Shown one piece after another: positions 60,801 through 64,000 of a stretch of 64,000 nucleotides of DNA (position 1 is its first letter; each line of letters begins with the position of its first letter). The stretch comes from Billgrantia azerbaijanica (lineage in GTDB: Bacteria > Pseudomonadota > Gammaproteobacteria > Pseudomonadales > Halomonadaceae), in NCBI GenBank assembly GCA_004551485.1, contig SBLD01000001.1:502938-566937 (forward strand), written 5' to 3'. Position numbers and translations under genes: made by a program. The notes beneath the pieces were generated by a model. It had not been told where the DNA came from, made no database searches, and was given only the letters and a program-made list of their open reading frames with translations.

Positions 60801-61455
60801 CCCGCTGATCGGAGAAGCTGACGTGGATCAGTTGTTTGATGCCCTGGGTGTGTTGTTCGGCTGGAAGTTCACGAGCCAGTGGGGCGCCTTCGATGAATCA
60901 GGTGTCTGGATGGCTGAGCTGGCTTTTCTGACTCGCCGACACCTGGAGCTGGGGATCCAACGATGTCGTGAGGCGGTGCAGGAAGCAACGCGGACGGGTA
61001 ACGAATCCTGGCCACCGCAACCTGCTGCATTCGCGGTTCTCTGTGAGCCGCGCCCAGAGGACTTTGGTATGCCTGGTCTGGAGGAGGCGTGGCGTGAGGT
61101 ATGCGCCCATGCTCATGAACCGACCCAATGGCACTGGAGCCATGAAGCCGTGAGGATGGCAGGTAGCGCCGTCGGTTGGTGGGATCTGACGCATAGCACG
61201 GCGCTTTCGGCTTGGTCACGTCTCGAACGTCACTTCACCCAGGAGTATGGCGCCTTGGTCAATAGGTTGATGAATGGCGAACAACTGGCGGTCTACTCGC
61301 TGCTGGAGAGTGACGGGAATCGTAGCCCCGCCGATCTTGCAGAGCGAGCTGGGCACGAGGCTGCGAACCGAGCGGTCAAGGCCGCGGGTCTTCCTCATCA
61401 AATGAGTTCCGCGCATGGGCTTACAGCACTACGCAACGCGGTCGGCAAGACTTGA
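60697..61455 (+). CDS. Replication protein P-like (helicase loader family)
   Basis: A 252-residue protein. The central part (LFGWKFTSQWGAFDESGVWMAELAFLTRRHLELGIQRCREAVQ, then ESWPPQPAAFAVLCEP) follows the pattern of lambda P-type replication proteins, which load DnaB helicase. ATG 60697 has GGAGG upstream and overlaps the O-like gene, as lambda O and P are coupled. The open frame extends upstream to 60589 without a ribosome binding site. With the O-like protein it forms a phage-type replication module on an otherwise plasmid-like element. Confidence 0.72.
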   Translation: MDIAANALHRALLPPQKHALAPKLNREGESSTKTDPLIGEADVDQLFDALGVLFGWKFTSQWGAFDESGVWMAELAFLTRRHLELGIQRCREAVQEATRTGNESWPPQPAAFAVLCEPRPEDFGMPGLEEAWREVCAHAHEPTQWHWSHEAVRMAGSAVGWWDLTHSTALSAWSRLERHFTQEYGALVNRLMNGEQLAVYSLLESDGNRSPADLAERAGHEAANRAVKAAGLPHQMSSAHGLTALRNAVGKT

Positions 61456-61464
61456 GAGCTTTCA

Positions 61465-61480
61465 TTGACACTTGAGGGGC
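61465..61480 (+). repeat. RK2-oriV-like iteron near oriT
   Basis: TTGACACTTGAGGGGC, identical to 59453-59468 and starting ten bases after the P-like gene stop. Both this copy and the inverted copy at 59380 are preceded by TTTCA on their own strand. Confidence 0.7.
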
Positions 61481-61730
61481 AGTGCGGAAACCGCGTGGAA
61501 AGCTGTGTATTTCAATGTGGAAAGCGCAAGGACACCGCTATGGGTAAATCGCTGTTAGATCGCTGCTTTACCGCTTCTGGAGCGCAGCATTATCGCCGTA
61601 AGTGTCGACTTCATCAGGGGGCGAGAACGTTTGTCACGGATGCACAGGAAAAAACGGATCCGTGCAACGAAATGCAGAGAAATAGCGATGCTTTGCACAT
61701 GGCGTACCTACAAGAATCAACGCTGAAGTG

Positions 61731-61858
61731 CGGGCAGGATGTGTGAAGTAGTCCCACCCCGCAAGCGTGGTGTTCCTCTCCACTGGTCCTTATTCGCACC
61801 TGCGGTGCTCAACGGAAATCCTGCTCTGCAAGGCATGGAATCTGAGATAGGAGCTGGC
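61731..61858. other. oriT: Origin of transfer (oriT), IncP/RP4 type
   Basis: The minus strand reads CATCCTG then CCCG at 61741-61731, the IncP nick motif YATCCTG/Y, placing nic between 61735 and 61734. Next to it is an imperfect inverted repeat (CACCCCGC 61755-61762 and GCGTGGTG 61765-61772, one mismatch), the position of the TraJ-binding repeat in RP4. TTATTCGCACCTGCGGTGCT and AATCCTGCTCTGC then lead to traJ, in the same order as in RP4 as I recall it. A 404-base gene-free interval (61456-61858) surrounds it. Confidence 0.88.
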
Positions 61859-62230
61859 ATGAGTGAGAAGCAAAGGGTGACACGGAAGAACAGTACGCCG
61901 CTCAAGGTGTACTGCCTTCCGGAAGAGAGAGAAATGATTGAATCCAATGCCAAGCAGGCAGGGTTAAGCGTTGCCTGTTATCTGCGGGAAGTGGGGCAGG
62001 GCTATCAGGTCAATAGTGTTATGGACTACGAGTATGTCCGCGAGCTGGTTCGTGTCAATGGTGACTTGGGCCGTTTGGGTGGATTACTGAAGCTCTGGCT
62101 GACAGATGACGTGAGAACGGCTCACTTCGGGACGGCTACCATCCTTAGCCTGCTCGGAAGGATCGAATCCACTCAGGAGGAAATGAGTCAGGTATTGAAA
62201 TCCGTGGTGCAGCCGAGGGCCAGGTCGTGA
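61859..62230 (+). CDS. traJ: TraJ, oriT-recognition relaxosome protein
   Basis: A 123-residue protein, the same length as RP4 TraJ. It binds the inverted repeat beside nic and recruits the relaxase. The N-terminus TPLKVYCLPEEREMIESNA is the ribbon-helix-helix-type DNA-binding part. The conserved C-terminal half DYEYVRELVRVNGDLGRLGG LLKLWLTDD is close to RP4 TraJ. AGGAG precedes ATG 61859; the upstream open frame crosses oriT and is not used. It is directly followed by a KorB-like operator and traI. Confidence 0.92.
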   Translation: MSEKQRVTRKNSTPLKVYCLPEEREMIESNAKQAGLSVACYLREVGQGYQVNSVMDYEYVRELVRVNGDLGRLGGLLKLWLTDDVRTAHFGTATILSLLGRIESTQEEMSQVLKSVVQPRARS

Positions 62231-62234
62231 TTTT

Positions 62235-62247
62235 TTTAGCCGCTAAA
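62235..62247. promoter_or_regulatory. KorB operator-like palindrome before traI
   Basis: TTTAGCCGCTAAA is an exact match to the IncP-1 KorB operator consensus TTTAGC-G/C-GCTAAA, extended to 15 bases (62234-62248). It lies between the traJ stop and the traI start. No korB is in the window. Confidence 0.72.
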
Positions 62248-62264
62248 ATGTGTGGCTGGCACTC

Positions 62265-63932
62265 ATGATCGCCAAACACGTCCCCATGCGCTCCCTGGGC
62301 AAGTCAGACTTTGCTGGTCTGGTGAACTACATCACCGACGAGCAAAGCAAGGAGCACCGTCTTGGGGCGGTACGGCTGACCAACTGTGTGGCGTATTCGG
62401 TCCAGGATGCCGTCAGCGAGGTACTAGCGACCCAGTTCGGTAATACCCGAGCGAAGAGCGACAAGACCTATCACTTGATTGTCAGCTTCCGGGCTGGGGA
62501 ACAGGTTGAGGCCGATACCTTGGTGGCCATCGAGGACCGTATTTGCAAGGGGCTGGGCTTTGGAGAGCATCAGCGCATTAGCGCCGTTCACAACGATACC
62601 GACAACCTGCACATCCATATCGCCGTCAACAAGATCCACCCCACGCGCAACATCATCCACGAACCCTACTACCCACACCAGACCCTGGCCGAGTTATGCG
62701 AGGTCATGGAACGGGATTACGGGTTGCAGCAGGACAACCACATGCCGCGCCGACGCGGAGCCGAGGCCCGAGCGGTCGACATGGAGCGTCATGCCGGTAT
62801 TGAAAGTCTGATCGGCTGGATCAAGCGCGAGTGCCTGGACGACATCAAAGCCGCGCAGTCTTGGGGCGGACTGCACCAGGTCATGCGTGACAACGGCTTG
62901 GAACTCCGGGCGCGGGGGAATGGGCTGGTTATCGTGGCCGGTGATGACGCGGCGGTCAAGGCGAGCACCTTGGGGCGGGAATTCTCCAAACCGAAGCTGG
63001 AGGCCCGTTTCGGCCCGTTCGAGCCTGACCAGGCGCAACAGGCCAAACCCCGCCGCCAGTACCGCAAAGACCCGCTACGGCTGCGCGTGAACACTACTGA
63101 GCTTTACGCCCGCTTCAAATCAGAACAGCAGAGCGCCGCAGCCAACAAGACGGCGGCCCTGGACAAAGCCCGGCGGCAGAAAGACCGCCGGATTGAGAAC
63201 GCCAAGAAGAAGGGCAAGGCCCGGCGGGCGGCCATTAAGCTCACCAGCGGCCGGCTGACCAAAAAGGTGCTGTATGCGCAGGCTAGCAGCGCCCTGAAAG
63301 CCGACATTGACGCGATCCAGAAGCAGTACCGGGAGGAACGCCAGGCGATCCATGAGGCCCACGGACGCCGCTCCTGGGCCGACTGGCTCAAACGGGAAGC
63401 CTTGCAGGGCGATACCGGGGCCCTGGCCGTGTTGCGAGCCAGAGAGGCCGCCCACGGCCTCAAGGGCAACACCTTGAAGGGTGAGGGACAGGCGAAACCC
63501 GGCCATGCGCCGGTGATCGACAACATCACCAAGAAGGGCACCATCATTTACCGGGCCGGAGCCAGCGCCGTGCGCGACGATGGCGACCGGCTACAGGTGT
63601 CCAGGGAGTCCGACCAGGCAGGCATCCAGAACGCGCTAAGGATGGCGATAGAACGCTACGGCGAGCGCATCACCGTGAACGGTTCGCCGGAGTTCAAAGC
63701 GCGGGTGATCAAGGCGGCAGCGGATGGGCAGTTGCCTATACGGTTTGCGGACGCCGGGCTGGAACGTCGCCGACAAGCCTTGGCGAACGGCGAGAACACC
63801 GCCTCGGCCAAGACCCGAAGCAAACGGGCGGGAGTGCCGCCCATCGGTCAGCCGCCTCCCCCGGTGCGCCGGAACCGGCTGCAATCGCTGTCCCAGGCCG
63901 ATGTGCTTCACCTTGAGGGCCTGGATTCATAG
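62265..63932 (+). CDS. traI: TraI relaxase (MOBP, IncP type)
   Basis: A 555-residue relaxase that nicks oriT and stays covalently bound to the 5' end. MIAKHVPMRSLGKSDFAGLV places the nucleophile at Tyr22, the same number as in RP4 TraI, which supports start 62265. Motif III is present (HNDTDNLHIHIAVNKIHPTRN, metal-binding His residues). Further conserved blocks are RHAGIESLIGWIKRECL and ARFGPFEPDQ. The C-terminal half (about 270-370) is a Lys/Arg/Gln-rich helix, then an LPD-like domain ending near residue 510. RP4 TraI is about 730 residues, so the C-terminal region is shorter. No strong ribosome binding site is seen. Confidence 0.93.
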   Translation: MIAKHVPMRSLGKSDFAGLVNYITDEQSKEHRLGAVRLTNCVAYSVQDAVSEVLATQFGNTRAKSDKTYHLIVSFRAGEQVEADTLVAIEDRICKGLGFGEHQRISAVHNDTDNLHIHIAVNKIHPTRNIIHEPYYPHQTLAELCEVMERDYGLQQDNHMPRRRGAEARAVDMERHAGIESLIGWIKRECLDDIKAAQSWGGLHQVMRDNGLELRARGNGLVIVAGDDAAVKASTLGREFSKPKLEARFGPFEPDQAQQAKPRRQYRKDPLRLRVNTTELYARFKSEQQSAAANKTAALDKARRQKDRRIENAKKKGKARRAAIKLTSGRLTKKVLYAQASSALKADIDAIQKQYREERQAIHEAHGRRSWADWLKREALQGDTGALAVLRAREAAHGLKGNTLKGEGQAKPGHAPVIDNITKKGTIIYRAGASAVRDDGDRLQVSRESDQAGIQNALRMAIERYGERITVNGSPEFKARVIKAAADGQLPIRFADAGLERRRQALANGENTASAKTRSKRAGVPPIGQPPPPVRRNRLQSLSQADVLHLEGLDS

Positions 63933-64000
63933 AATAACCGCAGCACTTTGGGCACCACGGTGGAGGCAGGAGGGCCAGCGCCGGTACCCTCCCTGCTTTA

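Larger units (their letters stand above)
55857..64000 (+). mobile_element. Integrated mobilizable element with IncP-type transfer functions (right end outside window)
   Basis: The segment begins at a tRNA 3' end and encodes, in order, a tyrosine integrase, two AT-rich orphan genes, an iteron/inverted-repeat region, a small DNA-binding protein, O-like and P-like replication proteins, an RP4-like oriT, TraJ and the TraI relaxase. Base composition drops sharply at about 57.0 kb and partly recovers after 59.9 kb, indicating mosaic origin. No type IV secretion genes are visible within 8 kb, so it is at least mobilizable; whether it is self-transmissible depends on sequence beyond the window. Confidence 0.88.

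Noticed and set aside
61465-61746. 93-residue open frame between the P-like gene and traJ
   Set aside because: It covers an iteron and the nic region of oriT and has no family resemblance; non-coding function explains the stretch better.
61818-61824. ATCCTGC on the plus strand as an alternative nick site
   Set aside because: The same sequence is present in the leader between nic and traJ of RP4 as I recall it and is not the nick; the minus-strand CATCCTG at 61741-61735 has the inverted repeat beside it.

Overview
The window reads as a chromosome segment of a GC-rich, halotolerant gammaproteobacterium, most likely Halomonas or another member of the Halomonadaceae. The evidence is the gene order lptD-surA-pdxA-rsmA-apaG-apaH-cca and tsaD//rpsU-dnaG-rpoD, the acidic proteins, and several uptake systems of osmoprotectant type. 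This is inferred from gene content only. The sequence is GC-rich up to about 55.8 kb. After that a clearly different, partly AT-rich segment begins and runs off the right edge.

Layout. 1-9.7 kb holds housekeeping genes: outer-membrane assembly (lptD, with its 5' end outside the window, and a surA lacking both parvulin domains), pyridoxal phosphate synthesis, rRNA methylation, ApaG/ApaH, a CCA-adding enzyme without an HD domain, a DHH phosphoesterase, folK-folB and plsY. 9.8-15.4 kb is tsaD divergent from the macromolecular synthesis operon rpsU-dnaG-rpoD, with a hairpin terminator between rpsU and dnaG. 15.5-18 kb is a LysR regulator divergent from L-serine dehydratase. 18.2-23 kb is a complete branched-chain amino acid type ABC transporter preceded by a 14-bp palindrome of LiuR type. 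23-26.2 kb is glutathione-dependent formaldehyde oxidation (frmA, fghA) with a LysR regulator. 26.2-31.3 kb has mtgA, an EamA exporter, a DUF4168 protein and a DUF294/exonuclease pair. 31.4-37.3 kb is a block of three cyclic-di-GMP proteins. 37.4-48 kb is transport: a BCCT carrier with a UspA protein, a polyamine-type ABC operon and a glycine-betaine-type ABC system with a BetI-like operator. 48.2-55.6 kb has two low-complexity envelope proteins, an NtrC-type two-component system, an AEC carrier, an MsbA-like exporter and a YceI protein.

From the tRNA gene at 55.78 kb, which has a CAT anticodon and looks like tRNA-Ile2 rather than tRNA-Met, an integrated mobile element begins. It carries a tyrosine integrase, two AT-rich genes of unknown function, an intergenic region with inverted repeats and iterons, a small DNA-binding protein, a lambda O/P-like replication pair, and a transfer module. 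That module (oriT, traJ, traI) closely resembles IncP-1 plasmid RP4/RK2. The same element carries TTGACACTTGAGGGGC repeats like RK2 oriV iterons and TTTAGCnGCTAAA palindromes like KorB operators, but no trfA or korB is visible here. It is best read as a chromosomally integrated, mobilizable chimera of an IncP-type plasmid and a phage-type replication module. The two AT-rich genes (57.07-59.16 kb) are its most obvious unexplained cargo.
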